Shown: one piece after another, positions 44,676-55,236 of the stretch
Position numbering within the stretch: position 1 is the stretch's first letter
How the letters are laid out: the number at the start of each line of letters is the position of its first letter
DNA from: Candidatus Kapaibacterium thiocyanatum
GTDB taxonomy: Bacteria > Bacteroidota > Ignavibacteria > Kapaibacteriales > Kapaibacteriaceae
Assembly (NCBI GenBank): GCA_001899175.1
Contig: MKVH01000017.1
Coordinates: forward strand, 1 to 64,000
Length of the DNA stretch: 64,000 bases
Direction: 5' to 3'
The notes under the pieces: model-generated
The model's input: the letters and a program-made list of their open reading frames with translations, nothing else
Database searches by the model: none
What the model was told of the DNA's origin: nothing
Made by a program: the position numbers and the translations under genes

Positions 44676-47275
44676 GCGCTGACGACGTTGACGTAGAACG
44701 TGAGGAAGTCGATGAGATCGTATCGTGCGCTGTACATCCAGAATGTGATCCCTGCCGTGCAGAGGATCAGGAAGGCGCCGATGCCGTAGACGACGAGCGG
44801 TGGGGCGTCGAAGACGACGGCCGTGGCACGCAGCATGCGGAAGATGAACCAGCACACGATGAGGCCGATGATGACGGGAACCCACAACGACATCGCATCC
44901 GTGCTGAGCATCTTGTAGAGAGCGATGCCGATGGGCAGCAGTACGACGAGCGGCAGTGCGCTCCAGACGGCGATGGTCAGCGTATCGCGATAGTAGATGC
45001 GACCGCGCACGAACATCGCACCGACGCGCAGGATCACGGCGATGGCGAGGAGGATCAGGAGGACGACCGCCGAACAGACGAAGAGCGAAAGGGCAGGCTG
45101 CCACGCGATAGCGCGCAGGATGCCATAGGCGAGATTCGATGGCAGCAGCAGGTGCAGGAGATATTCGACGTCCGGATCGGTGCGCAGGAAGAAGACCAGG
45201 GATGCGACGACGAGGCCCAGGCAGCTCGCGATGACGGCGCCGAGGATCGTCGTCTGGATGGTGGACAGGATGCGCTGGTCACGGATGTCGGCATAGAAGT
45301 TGTACGGACGGAGGACGGCGCGCAGCACGTATTCGCGGAAGCGGCGAGATCTGTTGACGAGGAACGTCAGCACGAGGGCGAGGACGATTCCCGTCACGAT
45401 GAAGACGAGTGGTGTGTCGGGCGAATAGTCGCGTGCCTGGAGGAGCGGCTCCTTCTCGTCGTTCACCAGCGATTTCAGCATGCTGTAGGAAACGCGCGGC
45501 TGTCGCCAGACGTCGACGAGTCCCGACGTACAGGTATATGCATCGTAGTGGTCGACGAGCATCGTGGGCTTCTCAAGCGTATAGTCGTTGAACGACCACA
45601 CGATACAACCTGCCATGCCGCTGCTGATCGACGTCTTGTAGCAGTCCCTCAGCGACACGGCCTGGGCTTCGTTCGAGAGGGGATCGGAGAAGCCGTTCAT
45701 GTTGGCCGGAGATACGACGGCACCGAAGTTCGTGAGGATGGCCGCCGTACGCACCGTGCGTTGCAGTCCCTGAAGCAGCGACTGCAGTCGTGCCCGTTCG
45801 TCGACGGTAGTGAAGCGGGCCATGATGATGTCGAAACCTCCCTCGCTCACCTTGGGCAGGCAACCCGCGGTGACGACCTTGTACAGGAGCTTGCTGCCAC
45901 CGGCGCGCAACGTCTTGACGAGCTGTCCATGGAAGGCGGCGGCCGTGGCCGTGCCCTCTCCGATGCCGTCGCTCACACCGTAGGCGATCACGGCCGGATG
46001 GCTGTCCGCATAGGATACGAGACGCTCGGCGGCGTTACGCAGCCGTGCCGTCACTTCCTCGTGTTCGAGCAGGCCTTCCGGAATGTCGGCGGCCGGCAGT
46101 TCGGCGAAGACCATCAGACCGTACTTGTCGCAGAGATGCAGGAAGTAGGGATGGGGGCTGCCGTGGCGGAAGCGGACGACGTTGATGCCGAGCGTCTTCA
46201 TCATCGCTACGTCCTGTTCCATCTGGCGCCACGACATCGACGGACCGAGGTTCGGATATTCCTCGACGTATTCGACACCGCTGATGATGATGTTCGAGTC
46301 GTTGAGCTGCATGCCGCGGCCGCGTTCGAGGGTCGTGATGCGAACGCTTCTGATACCTACGGGATGGGAGAACTCGTCGATGACGGAACCGTTGTGCGCA
46401 ACCCTGATCGTCACCGTATAGAGTGCGGGATTGGCTGTCGACCACAGGATGGGGGACTGCAGGCCGAGCTGGAAGGACGTCGTCGTCTGCCGCGCACGTT
46501 CGGTGACCACCGTCGTCGCACCCGACGTGGCGACCACGGAACCATTCGGAGCCGTCAGGATGGCCTCGACCGTGACCGGAACCTTGTCGTTCGCCAGGGC
46601 GTCTCCGCTACCGTCCCTGTTGATCAGGCGATCGACGTTACCACCGAAGACCGTCGCGGAGACGGCGACGGATGCCGACGATCTGTTCGATGCGATGGAG
46701 ACGGTCGTCTTGACGTCGTTCGTCCAGACGTGCGGTGTGCCGACGAGGAAGACTTCGCGGACGATGCCCATCGTCATCTTCTTCGACGAACGTCCGAAGG
46801 CATCGATGAGCTGGGTCTTTTCTCCCGCGGGCGATACGGCCAGTTCGATCGTATTCGTTCCGCTCGTGAGGATGCGTTCCGGGATACGTGCGGTGAAGGG
46901 AATCAGCCCGCCGGGATAGCGGAGGACGAAGCGTCCGTTGATCCGCAGCTCCACTTCGTCACTCACACCGAAGAACTGCAGTTGCCATGAATGGTTCTGC
47001 AGTGTACTGCCTTCGATGCGTACCGATCGTTTATAGACGATGCGGTTGGCGAGTTCCTCGCTGGAGGGTATCTGGGCCGTTCCTGCGGCCGAACCGTTGA
47101 TCTCCCGTTGCCACGGACCGCTGAGATCGATGACGGTGCGCTTCGGAGCGGGAATCAGCGCCTGTACCTGCGCCGTACCCAGACGCTGATAGACATTGTG
47201 GTCCGCCGAATGAAGAGGAAGGACGGCACCTGCCAGAAACAGGGCCGCGCAAAGAAGGATGGTGGCGCGCGTCAT
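44672..47275 (-). CDS. GH2-like pseudo-enzyme fused to a multi-pass membrane domain
   Basis: 867 aa. A signal peptide (MTRATILLCAALFLAGAVLP) precedes a jelly-roll domain (VIDLSGPWQREINGSAAGTA, WQLQFFGVSDEVELRINGRF), an immunoglobulin-like domain, and a GH2-type barrel (GINVVRFRHGSPHPYFLHLC, KYGLMVFAELPAADIPEG). Aligned with GH2 glycosidases, the acid/base block HPSVIxWSxGNE reads HPAVIAYGVSDG, and the nucleophile block TEYGA reads TNFGA, so both catalytic Glu are gone. From about residue 615 there are about seven membrane spans (PLVFIVTGIVLALVLTFLVN, TTILGAVIASCLGLVVASLV, LPLVVLLPIGIALYKML). A carbohydrate-sensing or tethering role is possible. Coupled by ATGA to hrcA. Confidence 0.78.
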   Translation of the reverse strand: MTRATILLCAALFLAGAVLPLHSADHNVYQRLGTAQVQALIPAPKRTVIDLSGPWQREINGSAAGTAQIPSSEELANRIVYKRSVRIEGSTLQNHSWQLQFFGVSDEVELRINGRFVLRYPGGLIPFTARIPERILTSGTNTIELAVSPAGEKTQLIDAFGRSSKKMTMGIVREVFLVGTPHVWTNDVKTTVSIASNRSSASVAVSATVFGGNVDRLINRDGSGDALANDKVPVTVEAILTAPNGSVVATSGATTVVTERARQTTTSFQLGLQSPILWSTANPALYTVTIRVAHNGSVIDEFSHPVGIRSVRITTLERGRGMQLNDSNIIISGVEYVEEYPNLGPSMSWRQMEQDVAMMKTLGINVVRFRHGSPHPYFLHLCDKYGLMVFAELPAADIPEGLLEHEEVTARLRNAAERLVSYADSHPAVIAYGVSDGIGEGTATAAAFHGQLVKTLRAGGSKLLYKVVTAGCLPKVSEGGFDIIMARFTTVDERARLQSLLQGLQRTVRTAAILTNFGAVVSPANMNGFSDPLSNEAQAVSLRDCYKTSISSGMAGCIVWSFNDYTLEKPTMLVDHYDAYTCTSGLVDVWRQPRVSYSMLKSLVNDEKEPLLQARDYSPDTPLVFIVTGIVLALVLTFLVNRSRRFREYVLRAVLRPYNFYADIRDQRILSTIQTTILGAVIASCLGLVVASLVFFLRTDPDVEYLLHLLLPSNLAYGILRAIAWQPALSLFVCSAVVLLILLAIAVILRVGAMFVRGRIYYRDTLTIAVWSALPLVVLLPIGIALYKMLSTDAMSLWVPVIIGLIVCWFIFRMLRATAVVFDAPPLVVYGIGAFLILCTAGITFWMYSARYDLIDFLTFYVNVVSA

Positions 47276-47383
47276 GAGCTACAATAGACTGGCAACAAGT
47301 ACGTACCACGCCACTATGGCGCGGTCGCTGAGAGGGCAAAATTAGACCGCACCGCCATGACGTCCAAGATGTCCGTATTCTCA

Positions 47384-47391
47384 TATCTTTG
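47384..47391 (+). promoter_or_regulatory. Possible -7 promoter element upstream of sprA
   Basis: TATCTTTG is an exact TAnnTTTG match about 104 bases before the sprA ATG, in the 219-base gap after the divergent GH2-like gene. No -33 TTG box is seen at the standard distance, so support is limited. Confidence 0.3.
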
Positions 47392-47494
47392 CACTGATAG
47401 CCATTTTCAAGGAAAGACAGTATCGCTGCCCGTTGGTACGTAGTTCACATGACGTCGGTAGGTGCCGGCGTCTGTCTCGATTTTCCCTAGGGTT

Positions 47495-50400
47495 ATGGAC
47501 GCACGTACCAAGGTGATACGCCTGGTGATGATGGTCGTCGTGTGTTGTGTGGCAGCCGCTTGCACGACCATTGCTTCCGCCGAGCCATTCGTTGAGTTCG
47601 CGGCCGACAACATGCATGCCATGGGCATGCGCGTTGCCTCGTGGACGGTGCTTTCCGCCGTCGTGCCCGCGATGCGTTCCGTGGCGCCCCAGTTGAACGA
47701 CGATTCCCTGAGGATCAACTCGGGCGATCCGACCAATACCGACCTCCCGTTTTTTTTTCCGCCTTCGAAGACGACCAGGCGTAGCCTTTCCCCGCAACAG
47801 CGCCGCGACCGTTCCATCCCGATTCCGAAGGGATATTCCACGGCCGGTTCCGTAGACTCCCTTCTTCGCGAAATACGTCTGCGCGAGCTGATGAACGGAT
47901 ACGACATCGGTGTGGACGTGCCGATTCCACTCGACCTCTACATGTCCGAGCGGCGCGACGAAATCCTGTCGGCCCTCCGCGATTCGTCCCTGATGGCTTA
48001 CGAGATCAAGAAACCGCTCTCGGGCAGCGAGCTCACCAAGCTCATCGACCAGGCCACGAACATCACCATCCCGCTGCCGCCCAATCCGCTGTTCGGCATC
48101 TTCGGCAAGCCGGAGATCTCCATCAACGTGAACGGTGAGGTCAACGTCCAGGCCGGATGGCGCTGGGACACGCAACGCCTCGGTACGGCATCCGTACTCG
48201 GTCAGACCCAGTCCGCACCGATCTTCAACCAGAACATCCAGGTCAACGTATCGGGACGTATCGGCGACAAGTTCCGCATGAACGTCGACTGGAACACGCT
48301 GAACCAGTTCGAGTTCAACAACCGGTTCAAGATCGGCTACGAAGGGTACGACGACGACATCATCAAGAAGGTAGAATTCGGTAACGTCAACCTGGAGACG
48401 CAGAGCACGCTGATCGGCGGGGGACAGACACTCTTCGGCGTCCGTGCGGATTTCCAGTTCGGTCCTCTCTTCCTGAAGACCATCGCTTCGCAGCGTCGCG
48501 GTGAGCGTCGCTTCGTCAACGCACGCGGCGGTTCCGCAAAGCAGTACTTCACGGTGCGGGCCTATGACTATTCGCGGAACCACTTCTTCGTCGACACTGC
48601 CTACTTCGACGTATGGCGGGAATACTACCGCTCGCAGACACCGGTGCTGCCGCAGAATTCGTCGGCTCTCGTCATCAAGGAAATCGAAGTCTGGGAATCG
48701 ACGAATGACCTGAAGGACGTCCAGGCCAACGAAGCCATCGCCATCGACGATCTTCAGCCCATCCAGTACCAGCTCGGCCAGCGCTATCCCGCGAGCGTCA
48801 AGGAACAGCGTATCCAGGTCGGCTCCGTGGAGCGCGGACGCTTCCTGCGCCTCGATCATACCCGGTACGAAGTCGACCTCAACCTCGGTACGCTCACCAT
48901 CCTCAATCTCCGGAACGACCGTACCTATGCCGTGTCGTATCGTACGGAAGGGCCGTCGAGTTCACCGACGGACGACAACTACCACGGTACGCTGACGTCG
49001 ACGGCGAACGAGAAGGATACGCTCATCCTCAAGCTCGTCTCGCGTCCGCAGCTCCAGCCCGGCTTCCGTCTGATCTGGAAGCGCCAGATGCGGAACCGGT
49101 ACAACATCGGCATCACGAACGTGAGCTCGCAGGACGCCAAGATCGGCATGTGGTACTTCCGCAATACGAACGACTCCGCCGACGTGCTCAATGGCGCGCC
49201 GGACAAGATCGTGACCATCATGCGCATCGACCAGGTCAACAACGGTACGGGTGCGCAGCCGCCGGACGGTGTCTTCGATGCTCGCCCACCCGTCTTCAAC
49301 GCGGCGCGAGGAGAGATCACCTTCCCGAGTCTCGAACCCTTCCGCGCCGGTCTCCGCGACTACTTCGCCGCGAAGGGGAATGCCCAGGTCGCCGAGCAGT
49401 ACGTCTTCAACGAGATCTACGACACGACGGACCAGGCAGCCCGTCTCAATTCGGCGCGGGACCGCTTCCTCATCATCGGCGAAGCCAGCGGTACGTCGGC
49501 AGGGAACAGGATCCAGTTGGGATACAACACGGCTCCCGGCAGCGTACGTGTGACGCTCGACGGGATGCAACTGCGTGAAGGCGTCGACTACACCGTGGAC
49601 TACTACACGGGCCAGCTCAACATCATGAATGCCAGGGCCTCGCTGCCCAATGCCAACCTCAACGTCGAATTCGAACAGAACGACATCTTCAATCTCACGA
49701 CTCGGACCCTTGTAGGGCTTCGTGCCGACATGTTGCTGTTCAGTAAACGCAAGATGAGCGGCAGCATCGGCATGACCATGATGAACTACGACCAGGCCGC
49801 CGTCATCGACCGCGTGCAGCCTGGCCAGGAGCCGAATGCGAACTTCATGATCGGATTCGATACGAAGTTCAACGCCGAGCTTCCATGGCTGACCCGTGCC
49901 CTCGACGCACTTCCGATCTACGACACCAAGGAGAAGTCGCTCTTCACCGTCACCGGCGAATGGGCCATGGTGGCACCCGATCCCAACAAGCGCATCTCGA
50001 CGATCTGTTCGGACAACAGCAAGGCCGTGGCATATCTCGACGACTTCGAGAGCGCCCGACGCTATCTCTCCTTCGGTCTCACACCGTCGGTGTGGAGCCA
50101 TTCCTCGGCCTTCGAGGACAAGACGCTCTGGGATGCCGATACGACGGCCGCCTACTATCGTGGCCGCTCCTTCTGGTATCAGAAGTTCGTGCCGGACGTG
50201 CCCCAGGCAGACGTCTATCCGAACCGTGCACGCATCACCGGCCGCAGCAACATCAATCCCATCCGCCTCGTCTTCGATCCGGATCATCGCGGTATCTACA
50301 ACAGGAATGCGCAGTTCCTCGACGCCGCGAATCCGCGGTGGAACGACGCCGACAGTCTCCAGGTACGTGCAGGCGTCCAGCAGTTCCAGGCCGAGAACCG

Positions 50401-53400
50401 CAACCGCGTATGGGGCGGTATGATGCGCCTGCTCTCCGCCTTCAACACCAACTTCGACAACGACAACATCGACTACATCGAGATCATGATGCACATCGAC
50501 GCCTACGAGCCTGGCTCGAAGATGTACATCGATCTCGGTCAGGTCTCCGAAGACGTCATCCCCAATCAGCGCCTCAATACGGAAGACCGCTCGCCGCCGA
50601 ACAACCTCATCGACGTCGGTGAAGACCGCGGTATCGATACGTTGTTCAACGCCGACGAACGCCTCGAATATCCGGATCCTCTCAACCGCGAGACCGACCC
50701 GGCGCGTGACGATTACTTCTTCAACTTCTCGGGCAACAGGGCGGACCAGCAGGAGGGCGACTTCGTCCGGTACAACAACTTCGAAGGCAATGCCACGCAG
50801 TCCGAACTCGGCCAGTTCCCCGACACGGAAATCCTGAACAAGAACAATGGTCAGACCATTTCACTCGACAATTCCTACTTCCGGTACGAAATCAAGCTCG
50901 ATCCGAATGCTGCGACCAATCCGCAGATCGTCGGTGGTAATCCCGACAAGGGCTGGTACCTGTTCCGTATTCCCGTCAGACGCCCCGATACCATCGTAGG
51001 CAATCCGCTCTACACCAACATACAGTACGTCCGTATCGCATTCCGTGGCGGCCTTACCAAGGTCTCCATCGCCGACTGGGGCCTGGTGGGATCGTACTGG
51101 CTGCGCAACCACAACCTGCAACCTGGCCTCCAGCCCGGCGACAGCACGATCCAGGTGGCGTACGTCAGCCGTGAGGAGAACAGCAACGCGCCGGACTACT
51201 ATACGATGCCGCCGTGCGTGACGCCGCCGCGGCAGTTGCAGAATCCGGACCCTACGCAGGATATCTTCACCAACGAGCAGTCGCTCGTCGTCCGTACGCG
51301 CAACCTGCGATACGGCGAAGAACGCATGGCCGTACGTCTGTATCGTCCGCAGGACCTCTTCTTCTACAAGGAGATGGCCTTCTTCATCCACGGCGATCAG
51401 ACCATGCCCGACAAGGTGACGCCCGGCTCGACGCCTCCGGCCTATGCCTTCGTGCGATTCGGCGTCGATTCGGCCAACTACTACGAATACCGCCGCCCGC
51501 TCCTTCGCGGATGGCAGGACCTGCGCATCATCATGGCAGATCTCACGGCCATCAAGGAAACCCGCGACCGTTCCCGTACGCTGGAACGACAGGAGTTCCC
51601 GGTACCGAACGATCCCGAGGCCATCTTCGCCATCAAGGGCAGTCCGATCCTCACGCGCGTCCAGTTCGTGGGCTTCGGTATCGCCAATCCCGCGGAACGC
51701 TTCCCGAACGAACTCACGACGTCGATGTGGGTCGACGAGCTCCGCCTCGTCGATCCGACGAGCACGAGCGATTGGGCCGCCATCGCGAGCACCAATCTCA
51801 AGCTCGCTGATCTCGGCGAGATCACGGCCTCGCTCAATCATACGGCACCCAACTTCCACCGTCTCGAAGAGCGCTTCGGGAACCGGAGCAACGTGACGAG
51901 CTGGAACGTGAACATGACGGCCGGGCTCGAGAAGTTCCTTCCGAAGGATCTCAAGGACACGAAGATTCCGATCATGTATTCGCATACGGAATTCGCGGAA
52001 TCGCCGTTGTATCAGGCGCAGAACGACGTGGATCTCGAACGTGCCGCCGAGGCCGCACGACTCGATACGCTGTCGAAGGGCGCTACGCCGGAAGTGGCGT
52101 CGAGCGTTGCCGACCAGGTCCGTTCGCGCTCGCAGACCGTCCGCGTGCAGGACCAGTGGGCCCTCACGGGACTGCGTCTCGGCATTCCCGTGAAGAACTG
52201 GCTCATCGACGATACCTTCAACAAACTGACGTTCAACTTCTCCTATGCGCAGGAATTCCAGCGCAGCCAGGTGGTGCAGCAGCGGTTCGAATGGAGATGG
52301 CGCTTCAAGGTCGACTATGCCGTCACGATTCCGTCGAAGTACGACCTCAAGCCGCTGAGCTTCCTCGACGGCATCTTCGGACTGAAGGCATACAAGGACA
52401 TGAAGATCAATCTTCTGCCCTCCAACATCAATGCCAGCCTGAACATGACGCGCTCACGCATCACGGAGCAGTCGCGCTTCCTCGACTTCCCGAGTCCCAT
52501 CGTGCGCGAGTTCACGGCCGAGAAGATGTTCGGCTTCAACTGGAAGCTCGTGGAGAACGGCTTCCTCAGCCCCATCATCGACTACAAGTACGTGGCGATG
52601 GGAACGCTCGTACCGTACGAACTCGATGCCAACGGACGTCAGCGGACGGGAAGCGACCTGGCGTCGCAACTGTTCCTGAACGACGGAACCCTGATCAACC
52701 TCGGCAGGGACAACAACGTCAACCAGACCGTCACGATCTCCCTGCGTCCGCGCCTGCCCGACATCCTCGGTCTGAACCGTTTCATCGAAACGACGGGCTC
52801 GTACAACGTGACGTACCTGTGGTTCGATCCTCTGCAGCCCGATCCGCGGCAGCGCGACCTCGTGCGTACGGCCAAGTACAACGCCACGTTCCGGCTCAGC
52901 CCGGTCTTCAGATGGCGTCAGTTCGGTAACGAGATCTTCGGCCAGCCCTCGTCGAAGACGTCGTCGGGTGCGCTCGGCACGGCGGGAGCGATCCTTCAGG
53001 AAGTGCTCTTCGGCTTCGAGAACCTGACCTTCCTGTTCAGCGTCACCAACAACGCATCCAACAACGGCGTACTCGGAGGTCCGGGCCTCACGAACCTCTT
53101 CGCACGTACGCTGACGTTCCGCGACAACGATCCGATGTGGGGTCCCAGCACGGCCTATCAGCTCGGCCTCGTGAGCAATCCGCATGGCGGCATCTCCATC
53201 GAACCCAGCTCGGCCTTTCCGTTCTTCAAGTTCTCGACGAGCCCCGGCTTGCGTCCGGCCAACGGCGTGATGCAGGACGACTTCTCGCAGACGGCCCGCA
53301 TCCAGCTTCAGACGAGCCGGCCGCTCTGGCCCGGCGCCACGCTCGACCTGACGATGAAGTCGGACATGGGCTATTCCCGCAACCAGCGCGTGATCACCGA

Positions 53401-54319
53401 TGCGAACGGCGTTCCGACGTTCACGAACGTCAACCAGCGTCAGACGCTCGACCGGTCCTTCATCAGCATTCCGTCGTGGTTCGTCTTCAGTGCCTTCAAC
53501 GACAACATCGAACAGGTCATCAAGCTCTACAACCAGCGCAAGGCCGTCATCGAAGCGGCGCCCGACAGCACGATGCGCAACCAGCGTCTGCTCGACGCCC
53601 TGGCCCTGTCCTTCCGCGAAGGCTTCGAATCGCTGCAACTGTTCTCCGGCGAGCTGGCCCGCATCATGCCCGGTGTGAACTGGGCACTGCGATGGGACGG
53701 TATCGAGAAGTTCGGCCCGTTCAAGGGCATCGCACAGCGGATCTTCCTCGAACACTCGTACCAGTCGAACTACCAGGAAAACGCACGCATCAACGACAAT
53801 GGCCGGATCATCGAAGTGCAGCAGGTGAAGAGCGGCTTCCAGCCGTTGCTCGGTGTGACCATGAACTTCGACGAGAAGGCGCTGAAGGGGACGTTGACGG
53901 CGACCGTGCGATACAACACGACGACGGCGCACTCGTTGAACGGATCGGCGCGGGCCACCATCTCGCGGGAAACGCAGAACGAGCTCCAGATCCAGGCCTC
54001 CTACCTGCGCAGGGGAGTCTCGCTCAAGTTCCTCGGCATCGACCTGCAGAACGACATGGAGTTCTCCTTCCTCACGCAGTTGCGGCAGAGCAAGCAGGCC
54101 CAGTTCGACGTTCTCGACTACAAGCCCGACGGAGCGACCGTCCAGGGCACGACGCAGATCACCATCGAGCCGCGGGCGCGGTATACGATCAGCAATCGCG
54201 TCACGGCCTCCGCCTTCGTCCGGTACGAAGGAACCTTCAGCGAAGGGGCGGCCAATCCGGGCTTCAGCACGACCCAGATCGGGTTCGATGTACGGCTTTC
54301 CATCTCGGGCGGTCGATAG
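47495..54319 (+). CDS. sprA: T9SS outer-membrane translocon protein SprA
   Basis: 2274 aa, close to the usual 2300-2400. SprA forms the giant 36-strand barrel through which type IX secretion substrates cross the outer membrane and is needed for gliding in Flavobacterium. The start (MDARTKVIRLVMMVVVCCVA) is a signal peptide. Family blocks include PEISINVNGEVNVQAGWRWD, IGDKFRMNVDWNTLNQFEFN, VEFGNVNLETQSTLIGGGQT, LFGVRADFQFGPLFLKTIAS, and late barrel strands such as ARYTISNRVTASAFVRYEGT. It ends FDVRLSISGGR. I chose the ATG at 47495; the GTG at 47462 adds 11 residues with no signal character. A 107-base gap precedes parA. Confidence 0.95.
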   Translation: MDARTKVIRLVMMVVVCCVAAACTTIASAEPFVEFAADNMHAMGMRVASWTVLSAVVPAMRSVAPQLNDDSLRINSGDPTNTDLPFFFPPSKTTRRSLSPQQRRDRSIPIPKGYSTAGSVDSLLREIRLRELMNGYDIGVDVPIPLDLYMSERRDEILSALRDSSLMAYEIKKPLSGSELTKLIDQATNITIPLPPNPLFGIFGKPEISINVNGEVNVQAGWRWDTQRLGTASVLGQTQSAPIFNQNIQVNVSGRIGDKFRMNVDWNTLNQFEFNNRFKIGYEGYDDDIIKKVEFGNVNLETQSTLIGGGQTLFGVRADFQFGPLFLKTIASQRRGERRFVNARGGSAKQYFTVRAYDYSRNHFFVDTAYFDVWREYYRSQTPVLPQNSSALVIKEIEVWESTNDLKDVQANEAIAIDDLQPIQYQLGQRYPASVKEQRIQVGSVERGRFLRLDHTRYEVDLNLGTLTILNLRNDRTYAVSYRTEGPSSSPTDDNYHGTLTSTANEKDTLILKLVSRPQLQPGFRLIWKRQMRNRYNIGITNVSSQDAKIGMWYFRNTNDSADVLNGAPDKIVTIMRIDQVNNGTGAQPPDGVFDARPPVFNAARGEITFPSLEPFRAGLRDYFAAKGNAQVAEQYVFNEIYDTTDQAARLNSARDRFLIIGEASGTSAGNRIQLGYNTAPGSVRVTLDGMQLREGVDYTVDYYTGQLNIMNARASLPNANLNVEFEQNDIFNLTTRTLVGLRADMLLFSKRKMSGSIGMTMMNYDQAAVIDRVQPGQEPNANFMIGFDTKFNAELPWLTRALDALPIYDTKEKSLFTVTGEWAMVAPDPNKRISTICSDNSKAVAYLDDFESARRYLSFGLTPSVWSHSSAFEDKTLWDADTTAAYYRGRSFWYQKFVPDVPQADVYPNRARITGRSNINPIRLVFDPDHRGIYNRNAQFLDAANPRWNDADSLQVRAGVQQFQAENRNRVWGGMMRLLSAFNTNFDNDNIDYIEIMMHIDAYEPGSKMYIDLGQVSEDVIPNQRLNTEDRSPPNNLIDVGEDRGIDTLFNADERLEYPDPLNRETDPARDDYFFNFSGNRADQQEGDFVRYNNFEGNATQSELGQFPDTEILNKNNGQTISLDNSYFRYEIKLDPNAATNPQIVGGNPDKGWYLFRIPVRRPDTIVGNPLYTNIQYVRIAFRGGLTKVSIADWGLVGSYWLRNHNLQPGLQPGDSTIQVAYVSREENSNAPDYYTMPPCVTPPRQLQNPDPTQDIFTNEQSLVVRTRNLRYGEERMAVRLYRPQDLFFYKEMAFFIHGDQTMPDKVTPGSTPPAYAFVRFGVDSANYYEYRRPLLRGWQDLRIIMADLTAIKETRDRSRTLERQEFPVPNDPEAIFAIKGSPILTRVQFVGFGIANPAERFPNELTTSMWVDELRLVDPTSTSDWAAIASTNLKLADLGEITASLNHTAPNFHRLEERFGNRSNVTSWNVNMTAGLEKFLPKDLKDTKIPIMYSHTEFAESPLYQAQNDVDLERAAEAARLDTLSKGATPEVASSVADQVRSRSQTVRVQDQWALTGLRLGIPVKNWLIDDTFNKLTFNFSYAQEFQRSQVVQQRFEWRWRFKVDYAVTIPSKYDLKPLSFLDGIFGLKAYKDMKINLLPSNINASLNMTRSRITEQSRFLDFPSPIVREFTAEKMFGFNWKLVENGFLSPIIDYKYVAMGTLVPYELDANGRQRTGSDLASQLFLNDGTLINLGRDNNVNQTVTISLRPRLPDILGLNRFIETTGSYNVTYLWFDPLQPDPRQRDLVRTAKYNATFRLSPVFRWRQFGNEIFGQPSSKTSSGALGTAGAILQEVLFGFENLTFLFSVTNNASNNGVLGGPGLTNLFARTLTFRDNDPMWGPSTAYQLGLVSNPHGGISIEPSSAFPFFKFSTSPGLRPANGVMQDDFSQTARIQLQTSRPLWPGATLDLTMKSDMGYSRNQRVITDANGVPTFTNVNQRQTLDRSFISIPSWFVFSAFNDNIEQVIKLYNQRKAVIEAAPDSTMRNQRLLDALALSFREGFESLQLFSGELARIMPGVNWALRWDGIEKFGPFKGIAQRIFLEHSYQSNYQENARINDNGRIIEVQQVKSGFQPLLGVTMNFDEKALKGTLTATVRYNTTTAHSLNGSARATISRETQNELQIQASYLRRGVSLKFLGIDLQNDMEFSFLTQLRQSKQAQFDVLDYKPDGATVQGTTQITIEPRARYTISNRVTASAFVRYEGTFSEGAANPGFSTTQIGFDVRLSISGGR

Positions 54320-54324
54320 ATAGC

Positions 54325-54342
54325 GTGAAACCCTTGTGAAAC
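54325..54342 (+). repeat. Two direct GTGAAAC repeats upstream of parA
   Basis: GTGAAAC occurs at 54325-54331 and again at 54336-54342, start-to-start 11 bp (about one helical turn). GTGAAAC is the half-site of the chromosomal parS palindrome bound by ParB. The pair lies in the gap between the sprA stop and parA. A complete palindromic parS was not seen in the window. Confidence 0.4.
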
Positions 54343-54426
54343 GGGGCTTCCCGTTACCTCCCGCATTCTTAATTTGCATCCATTCGATAACACGCCTGCC
54401 GCTAGCCGGCACTGGAGACTGAACGT

Positions 54427-55236
54427 ATGAGCAAGGTGATCGCGATCGCGAATCAAAAAGGCGGAGTGGGCAAGACCACGACGTCCGTGAACCTCGCCGC
54501 CTCGTTGGCGGCCACGGAGCACAGGACGCTGCTGGTGGACATCGACCCGCAGGCCAACGCATCCCACGGCTACGGCGTGGATACGACGGCGTTGGACAAG
54601 ACCGTCTACGAAGTGCTCGTCGGACGTCTGCCCGTCGCCGAAACCGTCGTCAAGACGCAGATGCCGTATCTCGATCTCGTACCGTCGCACATCAATCTCG
54701 TCGGCGCGGAGATCGAACTCGTCGAGGCGCATCAGCGCGGCCACCTGCTCAAGCAGGAACTGGCCAAGGTGAGGGATCAGTACGACTTCATCGTCATCGA
54801 CTGCCCGCCGTCGCTGGGCCTCCTCACGCTGAACGCCCTTACGGCCGCCGACTCCGTCCTGATACCCGTGCAGTGCGAGTTCTACGCCCTCGAAGGTCTC
54901 GGCCAGTTGCTGAACACCATCGCCATCGTGCGGCGCAGTACCAATCCCAATCTCGATATCGAAGGGGTGCTGCTCACGATGTACGACAGCCGTCTGAGGC
55001 TCTCGAACCAGGTCGTGGACGAAGTGCGGCGCCATTTCGAGGACAAGGCGTTCAGGACGGTGATCTCGCGGAACGTGCGTCTTTCCGAAGCGCCGAGTCA
55101 CGGCAAGCCCGTTCTGCTCTACGATGCTTCGAGTATCGGATCGCAGAATTATCTGGAACTCGCCACCGAGATCCTGACGCGTAACGGCATGCTCGCCGTC
55201 GAGGCCGGGCACGAAGGTGAAGGGAGAACATCATGA
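54427..55236 (+). CDS. parA: Chromosome-partitioning ATPase ParA (Soj)
   Basis: 269 aa, Walker-type ATPase: [20 protein letters not shown] carries the deviant Walker A (KGGVGKTT, residues 11-18), the A' strand is [16 protein letters not shown], and Walker B is [18 protein letters not shown]. Short N-terminus without helix-turn-helix, so it is the chromosomal Soj type rather than plasmid ParA. GGAGA lies before the ATG. Four-base overlap with parB. Confidence 0.96.
   Translation: MSKVIAIANQKGGVGKTTTSVNLAASLAATEHRTLLVDIDPQANASHGYGVDTTALDKTVYEVLVGRLPVAETVVKTQMPYLDLVPSHINLVGAEIELVEAHQRGHLLKQELAKVRDQYDFIVIDCPPSLGLLTLNALTAADSVLIPVQCEFYALEGLGQLLNTIAIVRRSTNPNLDIEGVLLTMYDSRLRLSNQVVDEVRRHFEDKAFRTVISRNVRLSEAPSHGKPVLLYDASSIGSQNYLELATEILTRNGMLAVEAGHEGEGRTS

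Noticed and set aside
47381-48859. 492-codon minus-strand open frame opposite sprA
   Set aside because: It mirrors sprA codon for codon, has no family features, and sprA is a full, conserved protein. High G+C makes long antisense frames common here.
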